Assembly: GCF_003751445.1 (NCBI RefSeq)
Contig: NZ_RJUU01000003.1
Span: 1,054,001-1,118,000, forward strand
Length of the DNA stretch: 64,000 nt
Direction of reading: 5' to 3'
Origin: Streptomyces sp. 840.1
Lineage (GTDB): Bacteria > Actinomycetota > Actinomycetes > Streptomycetales > Streptomycetaceae
The position numbers and the translations under genes were made by a program. Position 1 is the first letter of the stretch; each line of letters opens with the position of its first letter. The notes under the pieces are model-generated. The model ran no database searches and was not told the DNA's origin. It saw only the letters and a list, made by a program, of their open reading frames with translations. Positions 6,873 through 15,291 of the stretch are shown here, piece by piece.

Positions 6873-8843
6873 TCAGGTGAGCGGGCGCATACGGTAGTTG
6901 TAGCGGTCCGGCAGCGGCTCGTCCGTCAGCTCGGCCCACACCTCGTCCAGGATCTCCGCACCCTCGCGCAGGTCGGCGACCTCGAAGCCCTCGTCGAACA
7001 ACGCGCGTGCGGCCGCCCGGTCGCCCTCCGCGATCAGCAGCCTGGCCTCCAGCAGGCGGAAGCGGCCACGGCTGCGGATCGCCGGGAGCAGCCCGTCCCA
7101 GACGGTGCGGGCAGCCTCCGCCCGGCCCGCTGTCAGCAGCGCCTCGATCGCCTCCCGGCCGAGGGCGGCGGTGGCGGCCGTCCAGGTGTCGCCGTCGTCC
7201 CGGCGCTCCGCGCACAGGTCGTCGAACGCCTCCGTGTAGTGGTCGGCGGCCCGTTCCCACTGGCGGCTCTCCTGGGCGGCGACGGCGAGGCAGCGCAGCA
7301 GTGGCCAGCGGGAGGGGGCCAGGGCCAGTCCGCGCTCCCAGCTGCGTACGGCCTGGGCGCGGTCGTCGGCGTGCCACTGGGCGATGCCCAGGTGGTATTC
7401 GGTGAGCGGCTCGGCGGCAGCCGTCTCCAGCATGTCGCGCCAGTGCGGGGAGACCAGCGAGGGGCCGGGCGGCGCCACCCTGCGCGGTTCGGGGAACGAC
7501 CCCTGCTCAAGCAACTCCAGCCAGGGTGCCTGCTGTTCACCCAGCGTGGACTCGGCGAACGGGGTGCCGGGCAGCTTGTACCCGCCGCGCCGCACCTCCA
7601 GCGCGCCCCAGCCTGACCCGGTGGCGAGGACCTCGCCGGGTTCGGTGTCGGCGCAGCGGCGCCAGGCCTCGTACGCGGCGTCCACATCGGCGCGCGGCAG
7701 GGCGTCGGCCAGCCGCCGCTCGGTCTCCGCGCGGGCGGCGGACCAGTCGTCGCCGTGCACGGCGGCTGGGTCCGCCGACAGGGGTCCGTACGACTCCAGC
7801 CAGCTGAATTCGCCGCCGGGCTCCAGCGGCACGTGTTCCAGCTGGGTGCGGGCGAGTCCGGCCTGGATCTCCGCGTAGCCGACGGTGCCCGGTTCGGTGA
7901 GCCACTCCTGCCAGCGACGGCCGCCGGGCCCGCTGCCCCAGAGGAACAGCTTGCGGCCGCGCAGCAGGTCGGTGGAGGTCTGGACGAGCCCGTGACCGTT
8001 CTCGTCGAGGGAGGCGATCCAGCGTCGGGCGCCGTCGGGCACCTCGTAGAAGTAGTCGGCGGGGAAGTCGCTGCGCAGCGGGTACGTGCGGTCGACCGAG
8101 CCGCTCTGGGGGACCGGGACCAGGTTGAGGCTGCGTTCGTAGCCGAAGTGCCAGGCCTCCTCGGCCGGGGCCACCACCCGGGTGCGCTCGCCCTCCGGTA
8201 CGGCGATGTTGGACCACCAGTAGACCGGTGCGGGGTGCTCGTGCGGGTTGCGTATCCGTACGCCGACGTGGAGGAAGTCGGAATCGTCGGGCAGCCACAG
8301 GTCCACCTGGAACGGCAGGTCGCGCAGCCTCTCCCACTCCCAGAGCCGGACCATCCGGCCGCCGTCGGGGGCGGTGACCAGGGCGGCGTGCACGGGGGCG
8401 CAGGACAGGGTGGTGTGGCCGGTGGCGCCGATGTTCCACTCGATGCCGCCGGAGAACCAGGCGCCGTTGAGCGCGAAGTCGGCGGGCTGCAGGACGGGGT
8501 TGGTGTAGACGAGGTCCCGGCCGGTGGGCTTGTGGAAGAGGGAGTGGATGCGGCCGCCGTATCCGGGCAGCACGGTGGCCCGGATCCGGTCGTTCTCGAT
8601 CACGATCGCATCGAGGCCGGTGGGGGTGCGCTCGCGTCCGTACCCGTCGAGGACGGGCACCGGCAGGACGGTGGCCAGCGGCTCGTGGCCGATCTGGCGG
8701 GCCATGTCGCGGGGCAGACCGGCCCGGTCGCGGTCGTCGACGACGTGCATCTCGTCGAGGGGCCGCAACGCGGGCAGCGGATTCTCCGGTCCCACCGCCG
8801 CCGCGGGCAGGGTCAGTACGGCACGTCGTACGGTGGTGGCCAA
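6873..8843 (-). CDS. DUF5107 domain protein with C-terminal TPR repeats
   Basis: Large cytoplasmic protein of about 656 residues. The N-terminal two-thirds resembles an aldose-epimerase-like beta-sandwich (DUF5107), with VLPGYGGRIHSLFHKPTGRDLVY and GGIEWNIGATGHT among its conserved stretches. The C-terminal about 180 residues are helical tetratricopeptide-type repeats (AQWHADDRAQAVRSWERGLAL, QWERAADHYTEAF). Members are thought to act on carbohydrate. I chose the TTG at 8843 because GAGGGAG lies about 10 bases upstream and the protein then begins ATTVRRAVLTLPAA. The in-frame ATG at 8900 would add an unconserved arginine-rich leader. Confidence 0.8.
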   Translation of the reverse strand: MATTVRRAVLTLPAAAVGPENPLPALRPLDEMHVVDDRDRAGLPRDMARQIGHEPLATVLPVPVLDGYGRERTPTGLDAIVIENDRIRATVLPGYGGRIHSLFHKPTGRDLVYTNPVLQPADFALNGAWFSGGIEWNIGATGHTTLSCAPVHAALVTAPDGGRMVRLWEWERLRDLPFQVDLWLPDDSDFLHVGVRIRNPHEHPAPVYWWSNIAVPEGERTRVVAPAEEAWHFGYERSLNLVPVPQSGSVDRTYPLRSDFPADYFYEVPDGARRWIASLDENGHGLVQTSTDLLRGRKLFLWGSGPGGRRWQEWLTEPGTVGYAEIQAGLARTQLEHVPLEPGGEFSWLESYGPLSADPAAVHGDDWSAARAETERRLADALPRADVDAAYEAWRRCADTEPGEVLATGSGWGALEVRRGGYKLPGTPFAESTLGEQQAPWLELLEQGSFPEPRRVAPPGPSLVSPHWRDMLETAAAEPLTEYHLGIAQWHADDRAQAVRSWERGLALAPSRWPLLRCLAVAAQESRQWERAADHYTEAFDDLCAERRDDGDTWTAATAALGREAIEALLTAGRAEAARTVWDGLLPAIRSRGRFRLLEARLLIAEGDRAAARALFDEGFEVADLREGAEILDEVWAELTDEPLPDRYNYRMRPLT

Positions 8844-8939
8844 GGCAACCTCGCTCCCTCGCGCGGGCCGCCGCAGGTCCGGGCGCCCCCCGATGACCAT
8901 GGAACACGCTGCGGGCCGCCCGGACCAGGGGATCGGCCG

Positions 8940-9836
8940 TCACTCTTCGGCAAAAGCCGCGACCACCAGGTCGGTGAGCATGGCACCCGCGGTGCCGTCC
9001 GGGTCGAGATCGGGGTCGTAGACGGTGATGTTGAGGCCTGCGCAGCGCGGCGAGCGGACCAGTGCGCGCAGCAGCGGGCCCAGTTCGCCGGGGAGGACGC
9101 CGCCGTCGTCGGGGCTGTCCACGGCGGGCATGACGGACGGGTCGAGGACGTCGGCGTCCAGGTGCACCCAGAAGCCGTCGAGCGCCGGGACCTCCAGGGT
9201 GCTCAGGAGGTCCGCCGCGAGCGGCCCGGCGCCCCGCTCGCGCAGTTCGCCCACGGTCACGAAGGGGATCTTCAGCTCGGCGAGTTCGGCACGGTCCTCG
9301 TCGTAGTCGCGGATGCCGACGAGCCGGATGTCCTCGTCCCGGAGGTAGGGCCGCAGCCCCTCCAGATCGGCGAGGTCGTCCTGGCCCCGGCCGGTGGCGA
9401 TGGCCACCTCCTCGCCGGCCGCCGCGCCGACCCCGTCGCTGTTGCCGGGGTGACGGAAGTCCGCGGAGCCGTCGATCGCGACGAGCCCGTAGCGGCCGAG
9501 CCGGCGCAGCGCGAGCGAGGCGCCGAGCTGGATGGAGCAGTCCCCGCCGAGGACGAGGGGAAGGGCGCCGGAGCGGACCAGGCTCTCGATCCGGTCGGCG
9601 AGGACCGGGGTGTAGCGGGCGATCGCGGCGGCGTTGAAGACTCCGTCGCCCTCCTGCCAGTCGCCCCGGTCGTAGCGGGGCGGTACGACGACGCCGCCCT
9701 CACGGGCCCCGACGCGCTGGAGGATCCCTTGCTCCCGCAGCGCCCCGGCGAGCTTGTAGCAGCCGGGGACGGTGCCTGGGGCCGGCGGTCGGAGCCCCAG
9801 GTTGGAGGGGGCGTCGAGCACGACAATATTCCGCAT
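8940..9836 (-). CDS. Arginase/agmatinase family protein with altered metal ligands
   Basis: Protein of 298 residues with the ureohydrolase fold. The second metal-ligand region (LDADVLDPS) is intact. In the other two motifs the histidines that normally bind manganese are replaced: GGDHS reads GGDCS (Cys100) and DAHAD reads DGSAD (Asp122, Ser124, Asp126). GGDCS is familiar from an actinobacterial subgroup, but loss of both histidines makes ordinary arginase activity doubtful. The ATG at 9836 is preferred because GGGAGG lies nine bases upstream. It is transcribed away from the DUF6204 gene. The substrate is unknown. Confidence 0.8.
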   Translation of the reverse strand: MRNIVVLDAPSNLGLRPPAPGTVPGCYKLAGALREQGILQRVGAREGGVVVPPRYDRGDWQEGDGVFNAAAIARYTPVLADRIESLVRSGALPLVLGGDCSIQLGASLALRRLGRYGLVAIDGSADFRHPGNSDGVGAAAGEEVAIATGRGQDDLADLEGLRPYLRDEDIRLVGIRDYDEDRAELAELKIPFVTVGELRERGAGPLAADLLSTLEVPALDGFWVHLDADVLDPSVMPAVDSPDDGGVLPGELGPLLRALVRSPRCAGLNITVYDPDLDPDGTAGAMLTDLVVAAFAEE

Positions 9837-9908
9837 GCGCCTCATCCTCCCGGCCGTAGGCTTGCCGCTCAAGCGGTTTGCGGGGCGTAACGGAGACGGT
9901 GGATCACG

Positions 9909-10262
9909 ATGAGCACGCAGCACACCTACCGAGTGATCGTGCGCGGCACCTGGGCCGGGCTGACGGACGTGGCACGGGAGCGGATGCTGGCCGGGGTGGA
10001 GCAGCACGGCCTGGCGGCGATGGCGTTCACCGAGGAGGGTTCGCTCACCTACGACCGGGCGCTCAAGCACTTCAGCTTCCGCTACGTCGTCGTGTCGGAC
10101 GCCGGGGACGGTCCGGAGATGGCGTGCGCCATCGCCGAGGACCGCGCGGAGACGGAGCTGCGCGGGCGCGGATACGGGCACGGCGAACTGCGCTCCACTG
10201 CCACGGACATGGACACCATGAAGATCAACTACAAGGGGCGGCGGGCATCGGGGGCCGAGTGA
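9909..10262 (+). CDS. DUF6204 family protein
   Basis: Small cytoplasmic protein of 117 residues that I recognise as a DUF6204-type protein: YRVIVRGTWAGLTDVARERML at the start, a SLTYDRALKHFSFRYVV core and a C-terminal DTMKINYK. The pattern suggests a ferredoxin-like alpha/beta fold of short strands. There are no catalytic motifs, membrane segments or signal peptide. The gene is divergent from the arginase-like gene, with about 70 bp between them. Function unknown. Confidence 0.7.
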   Translation: MSTQHTYRVIVRGTWAGLTDVARERMLAGVEQHGLAAMAFTEEGSLTYDRALKHFSFRYVVVSDAGDGPEMACAIAEDRAETELRGRGYGHGELRSTATDMDTMKINYKGRRASGAE

Positions 10263-10355
10263 CAGCGGCCGGCGGCGGCAGGCACGCTGGACCGCCTTCC
10301 GCCCCGCCTCTGAGCCGGGTGGGCTGAAACACCGCACTCCAGACCGCCGGGCCAC

Positions 10356-11255
10356 TCACGCGGCGCTGTCGGCGACGGCCGCGAGGGCCTGGGAGAAGGC
10401 GCGGGTACGGGCGGTCTCGTGGTTGCGGTGCCACACGAGGGCGAGAACGGAGTCCTGGAGGCCGGTGAGAGGGACGAAGGTGACCGCGCGGCGGCCGTAG
10501 TAGTCGGCGGTGGGGTGGCACAGCAGCATCGCGCCGCGGTCCGCCTGTACCAGCGCCAGGCCCTCCTGGAGGGTGCCTACCGAGGGGCCGGCGGGGATGG
10601 GACGGCCCCCGGGGGTGGCGGCCGGGGCCTGAGCGCGGCGCCAGTACTCCGGGGCCGCACCGTGGACGCCGATGAGCGGACAGGCGGCGAGGTCCTCGGC
10701 GTCGAGGGCATCGCGCTCGGCGAAGGGGTGCCGGGAGGACACGGCGAGCGAATGCGGCTGTTTGGAGAAGACATGGCCCAGCACCAACTCGCTCTCCTGG
10801 ACCGGCATCAGCACCACCGCCGTGTCGACCTCTCGCCGGTGCACCGGTCCGAAGGGGTCGGAGAACGGGATCTCGACGATCTCTGTGGCGCAGTCCGGAT
10901 ACCGGCTCTGGAAGAGCGCGATGGCGTTCATGACCTGGTCGTTGGCCGTGCCCTGGAAGCCGATGCGGAACAGCCCCCCGACCCCCCGCGCCACGTCCCG
11001 GACCTCGTCGACCGTCTTCACGATGGCGTCGAAGGCCGGGCGCAGTCCCGCGAGGAGCTGCTCGCCGAGCGGCGTGAGCCGGACCCGGCGGCTGGTGCGC
11101 TCGACAAGCCGGGCACCGGTCTTGCTCTCCAGGGACCGCAACAGCTGACTGATACGGCTTTGCGAGACGTACAGGCGTTCCCCCGCTCGCCCGAAATGGA
11201 GTTCTTCGGCCAGTGCCAGAAAGGCCTCCAGCTCGCGGGCGTCCAGACTGCTCAC
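10356..11255 (-). CDS. LysR family transcriptional regulator
   Basis: Regulator of about 299 residues. It has an N-terminal LysR winged helix (LEAFLALAEELHFGRAGERLYVSQSRISQLLRSLE, about 5-60) followed by the periplasmic-binding-protein-like effector domain. The GTG at 11255 is chosen because GGGGGGAG lies eight bases upstream. An ATG six codons earlier has no ribosome site. The gene diverges from an MFS exporter across a 124-bp spacer containing a perfect T-N11-A LysR box, so it most likely controls that exporter and itself. Confidence 0.9.
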   Translation of the reverse strand: MSSLDARELEAFLALAEELHFGRAGERLYVSQSRISQLLRSLESKTGARLVERTSRRVRLTPLGEQLLAGLRPAFDAIVKTVDEVRDVARGVGGLFRIGFQGTANDQVMNAIALFQSRYPDCATEIVEIPFSDPFGPVHRREVDTAVVLMPVQESELVLGHVFSKQPHSLAVSSRHPFAERDALDAEDLAACPLIGVHGAAPEYWRRAQAPAATPGGRPIPAGPSVGTLQEGLALVQADRGAMLLCHPTADYYGRRAVTFVPLTGLQDSVLALVWHRNHETARTRAFSQALAAVADSAA

Positions 11256-11308
11256 AGCGGTTTCTCCCCCCACCGCGGCACCGGTGGTCGCGGACGGTCA
11301 ATCTATCG

Positions 11309-11323
11309 ATGAGCCCAGCTCAT
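11309..11323. promoter_or_regulatory. LysR-type T-N11-A box between LysR and MFS genes
   Basis: ATGAGCCCAGCTCAT is a perfect 6-3-6 inverted repeat with T at 11310 and A at 11322, the classic LysR spacing. It lies 57 bp before the MFS start and 54 bp before the LysR start. Confidence 0.6.
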
Positions 11324-11379
11324 GGAAGGATGAGAGATCGGCCGTTGTTCCCTCGCCCTGCGGTCTGTTGGCTGGAGGC

Positions 11380-12624
11380 ATGACGCAGGTTGAGGAATCC
11401 ACAGGCACACCAACCGCCCGGCTGAGGTCACCGCTCAGTGGCTGGCTGGGCGTGGTGGCCCTGACGCTGGGTACGTTCACGGTGGTCACGTCCGAAATGC
11501 TGCCCGTCGGGCTGCTGCCCCCGATGGGCGAGTCGCTCGGGGTCTCCGAAGGGGTGGCAGGCCTCACGCTGACGATCACCGGACTGGTCGCGGCGGTCTC
11601 GTCCCCGGTACTCGTCTCGATGCTGGGCAGGGCCGACCGCCGGACGGCGCTCTGTGCACTGGTCGCCGTGCTGGTGATCGGCAACCTGGGCGTGGCCTGG
11701 GCTCCGAACTTCGGGATCGTGGTCGTGGCCCGCGTCCTGGTCGGCATCGGCATGGGCGGCGTCTGGGCCCTCGCGGCCGGCCTCGCTGTGCGGCTGGTGC
11801 CGGCGACATCGGTCGGCCCCGCCACCTCGCTGGTCTTCAGCGGCATCGCCGTGGCGTCCGTGCTGGGCGTTCCGGCCGGAACGTACCTGGGAGCGGCGGC
11901 CGGGTGGCGCTCCGCGTTCCTCGCGGCCGCCGGGCTCGGACTGGCGGTCCTGGCCGCGGCGGCGGTCCTGCTGCCCCGGCTGCCCGCGGAGCGCGCAATT
12001 CCGCTCGGCGGTGTGATGGGGCTGTTCGGCAACGCCCAGGTGCGCACGGGCCTCATCGTCGTCGGCTTCGTGGTGACCGGTCACTTCGCTGCGTACACCT
12101 ACATCAGGCCGGTGCTGGAGGACGTCTCCGGCGTCGGCGCGGGAATGATCGGCACACTGCTCCTGGTGTACGGGGTCGCCGGCGTGGCGGGGAACTTCCT
12201 GGCCGGGGCCGGGGCGGCCCGCTCGCCGCGCAGGACGCTGCTGGTGATCAGCGCGGTCATGGCCGCCACCGTGACCGCCCTGCCGTGGCTGGGCGGGTCG
12301 GTGGCTCTCGCTGCCGTGCTGATGGCGGTCTGGGGCCTGAGCTACGGAGGCGTCTCGGTCAGCACGCAGACCTGGATCCTGCTCGCCTGCCCGGACGCCC
12401 GTGAGGCGGCATCCTCCCTGTTCGTCGGGGTGTTCAACGGAGCCATCGCGCTGGGCGCGCTGACCGGCGGGCTCGCGGCGGACGGCATCGGCATCACGGC
12501 GGTGATGTGGGTGGGCGGAGCGCTCGCGGTGGGTGCGCTGGTGACCACGACGGTCGGCCGGTCCCCCGCGTCGGCCGTCGGAGCCCGGCCGCCCGGGGGT
12601 ACGGGAGCCACCACGCCCCGGTAG
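11380..12624 (+). CDS. MFS transporter (12-TM DHA1/AraJ-type efflux permease)
   Basis: Membrane transporter of 414 residues with about 12 hydrophobic helices. TM1 begins at about residue 20 (VVALTLGTFTVVTSEMLPVGLLPPM), a signature of the AraJ/purine-drug efflux group. The family RVLVGIGMGGVWALAAGLAVRLV segment is present in TM4. Proton-driven export of drugs, sugars or nucleosides is the usual role. The ATG at 11380 has GGAGG five bases upstream. Divergent from its probable LysR regulator. Confidence 0.88.
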   Translation: MTQVEESTGTPTARLRSPLSGWLGVVALTLGTFTVVTSEMLPVGLLPPMGESLGVSEGVAGLTLTITGLVAAVSSPVLVSMLGRADRRTALCALVAVLVIGNLGVAWAPNFGIVVVARVLVGIGMGGVWALAAGLAVRLVPATSVGPATSLVFSGIAVASVLGVPAGTYLGAAAGWRSAFLAAAGLGLAVLAAAAVLLPRLPAERAIPLGGVMGLFGNAQVRTGLIVVGFVVTGHFAAYTYIRPVLEDVSGVGAGMIGTLLLVYGVAGVAGNFLAGAGAARSPRRTLLVISAVMAATVTALPWLGGSVALAAVLMAVWGLSYGGVSVSTQTWILLACPDAREAASSLFVGVFNGAIALGALTGGLAADGIGITAVMWVGGALAVGALVTTTVGRSPASAVGARPPGGTGATTPR

Positions 12625-12734
12625 GTGACCGGGTGCCTGGGGAGCGAGGGCGGCGGCGGGCCGGCCGGCAAGAGCGGGTACGGCCACGTTCGAGTCCTGC
12701 CGCAACGGCTGCGCGAACGCCTCGCACCCGCCGG

Positions 12735-13310
12735 TCACCGCGGCTCGGCGCCCGGCGGAACCAGCAGATGCGCGATGTCTCGCGCCACCGAGGCGATCTG
12801 GGCGTCGGACGCCTTCATCCCCTGCGCCGCCAGCAACACGATATTGACGCTGAGCAGCGCCGACCGCAGCCGGAGCTCCTCCTCCACGGAGGCATTCGGG
12901 CCCGCCAGGATCGCGAAGAGTTCGGCCAGTTTCGCGAAGGCGTTCTCCCGGCCGGGGTGCAGGTCCCGCACGATCTGCTGGTTGGCCAGCGCGAAGCGCA
13001 TGGCGGGGAGGCCGTCTCCGGTGACCAGGTCGACCATCCGGTCCACGGCACGGCTGGGCAGGTCGGCGCCGGGAGGCTGCTCACGGGCCCAGACGACCAT
13101 GGCCTCCAGCGAGTCCAGGTGCGCGGAGAACAGCGACCGGACGATGTCTTCCTTGCTGCTGAAGTGGTAGTAGAGGGCGGCCTTGGTGATGCCGAGGCGT
13201 TCGGCGATCTCCCGCAGGGACGTCGCCTCGTAGCCCTGCCCGGTGAACAGCTCGATGGCCACCTTGCGGATCTCGGCCTTCGTGTCGCTGCCCCGCCGCT
13301 GCCCTGCCAT
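12735..13310 (-). CDS. TetR/AcrR family transcriptional regulator
   Basis: Repressor of about 191 residues. The N-terminal TetR helix-turn-helix is clear (IRKVAIELFTGQGYEATSLREIAERLGITKAALYYHFSSKEDIV, about residues 12-56). The C-terminal helical domain would bind the inducer. The ATG at 13310 has GGGAG nine bases upstream; another ATG two codons earlier is possible. It is divergent from a 14-TM DHA2 exporter, with two tandem inverted repeats between them, the standard layout of a drug-inducible efflux pair. Confidence 0.93.
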   Translation of the reverse strand: MAGQRRGSDTKAEIRKVAIELFTGQGYEATSLREIAERLGITKAALYYHFSSKEDIVRSLFSAHLDSLEAMVVWAREQPPGADLPSRAVDRMVDLVTGDGLPAMRFALANQQIVRDLHPGRENAFAKLAELFAILAGPNASVEEELRLRSALLSVNIVLLAAQGMKASDAQIASVARDIAHLLVPPGAEPR

Positions 13311-13388
13311 GGCCATCCACTCCCTTTCCCGAGGCTCCACGCACCCGTGCGCCCCGGCCATCGTCGTCCGGGCGGCGTCGCGTTGCCA

Positions 13389-13428
13389 ACTTACCGGTCG
13401 GCAAGTAATCTACTAACCGGCCGGTAAG
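13389..13428. promoter_or_regulatory. Two tandem palindromic TetR operators
   Basis: Site 1 at 13389-13406 (CTTACCGGTCGGCAAG core) and site 2 at 13413-13428 (CTAACCGGCCGGTAAG) are near-perfect palindromes of the same CTTACCGGCCGGTAAG type. They lie between the TetR gene and the DHA2 transporter gene. Paired sites suggest cooperative dimer binding over both promoters. Confidence 0.75.
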
Positions 13429-13541
13429 CAATTTCGGTCCTGCCGCTGCGGCGACGCCCTCCCGCAGCGGCTCCTCCTCGCCCACTCCCGCCCGGCCCCA
13501 CGCCCGCCGGACGCCCATGTTCCGCTGAAAGGCAACGCGCT

Positions 13542-15137
13542 GTGACGCAGACCGCGCCGGAAACGACAGCTGACGAGACGGCCCCGCCGTCACGCTTCAC
13601 CCATCGCGAAATCATGATGACCATGAGCGGCCTGGTCATCGCCATGCTCCTGGCCATGCTCGACAACATGATCGTGGCACCGGCCCTGCCGACGATCGTG
13701 GGCGACCTCGGTGGCCTGAACCACCTGGCCTGGGTGACCACCGGCTACGTACTCGCCTCCACTGCCGCCACCCCGATCTGGGGCAAGCTCGGCGACCTGC
13801 TCGGCCGCCGGATCACCTTCATCTCCTCCATCGCGATCTTCCTCATCGGCTCCGCGCTGTGCGGGATGTCGCAGAACATGGCCGAACTGATCGGCTTCCG
13901 CGCGCTGCAGGGCCTGGGCGCGGGCGGCCTGATGGTGGGTGTCATGGCCGTGCTCGCCGACATCGTGCCGCCCCGGGACCGCGGCAAGTACCAGGGCGTG
14001 ATGATGGCCGTCATGCCGGTCGCCATGATCGGCGGCCCGCTGGCGGGCGGATTCATCACGGACCACCTCAACTGGCGCTGGGCCTTCTACGTCAACCTGC
14101 CGCTGGGAGCCGTAGCCCTGTTCGTCTGCTGGTTCGTCCTGGCCAAGCTGCCCCGCAAGACCTCCAGCCAGGTGCGCATCGACTGGACCGGCGCCGCACT
14201 GCTGACCGTCTGGATCACCACTCTGGTCCTGATCACCACCTGGGGCGGCACCGAGTACAGCTGGGGTTCGCTCACGATCATCGGCCTCGCCGCGGTCACC
14301 GTCGCGGCCTTCGCCGCGTTCGTCATGGTCGAGAAGCGGGCGGCCGAGCCGATCATGCCGCTGTCAGTCTTCGCCAACCGCAACTTCAGCCTGTCCGGCG
14401 CCCTCAGCTTCGTCGTCGGCTTCGCCATGTTCGGCGGAATGACCCTGCTCCCCCAGTTCCAGCAGTACGTACAGGGATCCTCGGCGACCAACAGCGGTCT
14501 GCTGCTGATGCCGATGATGCTGGCGGCCATGGTGTTCTCCCTCGGCGGCGGTGTGTTCACCAGCCGCACCGGCCGCTACCGCGCCCTGCCCATCGCGGGC
14601 AGCGTGCTGATGGCCGCCGGGCTCGGCCTGTTCGCCACAATGGGGCCCGACACCTCGCGCACCGTCACCGCGCTCTACATGGTCGTCCTCGGAGCCGGCA
14701 TGGGCTGCCTGATGCAGACCACCATGCTCATCGCCCAGAACAGTGCGCCGATGCGAGACATCGGTGCCGCGACCGGCGCCGCGACCTTCCTGCGCAACAT
14801 GGGCGGCTCGCTCGGCGTCTCCATCCTGGGCGCCCTCTACACGAACACCCTCAGCGACTCCTTCTCCTCGGCGCCCGACGGCTCGGCGGGGTCCGGCACC
14901 ATGGCGCAGATGACCCCGGAGGTGCTGCGCGGCCTGCCCGAGGCCATCCGTGAAGCCTTCGCCGACGCGGTCAGCAAGGGCATCGACACCGCCTTCACCT
15001 GGGGCGCCGTCGCGGCAGCCGCGGGCATCGTGATCGCCCTGTTCATCCGCCACGTGCCGCTGCGCGGCTTCGGCGGCGGCTCCGAAGCGGACGCGGTCAA
15101 GGCGGAGCCCGCCGGCTCCCTCGGCGCCTCCGCCTGA
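13542..15137 (+). CDS. DHA2-family MFS drug exporter (14 TM, EmrB/QacA type)
   Basis: Proton-coupled multidrug exporter of 531 residues with about 14 membrane helices. Signatures are LDNMIVAPALPTIVGDLGGLNHLAWVTTGY in TM1-2, the motif A loop GKLGDLLGRR, and motif C in TM5 (GVMMAVMPVAMIGGPLAGGF). The start is GTG with GAAAGG upstream. The TetR gene and double operator on the other side indicate ligand-inducible expression. A MFS protein of the same subfamily occurs at 36.6-39.0 kb. Confidence 0.93.
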   Translation: MTQTAPETTADETAPPSRFTHREIMMTMSGLVIAMLLAMLDNMIVAPALPTIVGDLGGLNHLAWVTTGYVLASTAATPIWGKLGDLLGRRITFISSIAIFLIGSALCGMSQNMAELIGFRALQGLGAGGLMVGVMAVLADIVPPRDRGKYQGVMMAVMPVAMIGGPLAGGFITDHLNWRWAFYVNLPLGAVALFVCWFVLAKLPRKTSSQVRIDWTGAALLTVWITTLVLITTWGGTEYSWGSLTIIGLAAVTVAAFAAFVMVEKRAAEPIMPLSVFANRNFSLSGALSFVVGFAMFGGMTLLPQFQQYVQGSSATNSGLLLMPMMLAAMVFSLGGGVFTSRTGRYRALPIAGSVLMAAGLGLFATMGPDTSRTVTALYMVVLGAGMGCLMQTTMLIAQNSAPMRDIGAATGAATFLRNMGGSLGVSILGALYTNTLSDSFSSAPDGSAGSGTMAQMTPEVLRGLPEAIREAFADAVSKGIDTAFTWGAVAAAAGIVIALFIRHVPLRGFGGGSEADAVKAEPAGSLGASA

Positions 15138-15291
15138 GAAGCGTCACCGAAGGCCGGCCAGGGTCGGTCGGTCGGGGGGCGCGAGGGACCGGCAGGGGGG
15201 GGCGAAAATCCGGTCGACAGACGAATCCACGAGGCGCTGTGATGGCTCCGTCCGCCTGCCGCACCGAGTGGGCCCACCGTAGGAGTTGCCC

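Noticed and set aside
8844..8900. Longer start (ATG at 8900) for the DUF5107 protein
   Set aside because: Adds an arginine-rich stretch with no ribosome site, whereas the TTG at 8843 has GAGGGAG and a plausible protein start.
7755..9890. Plus-strand open frame of about 710 codons
   Set aside because: Antisense to the DUF5107 and arginase-like genes, without recognisable domains or ribosome site.
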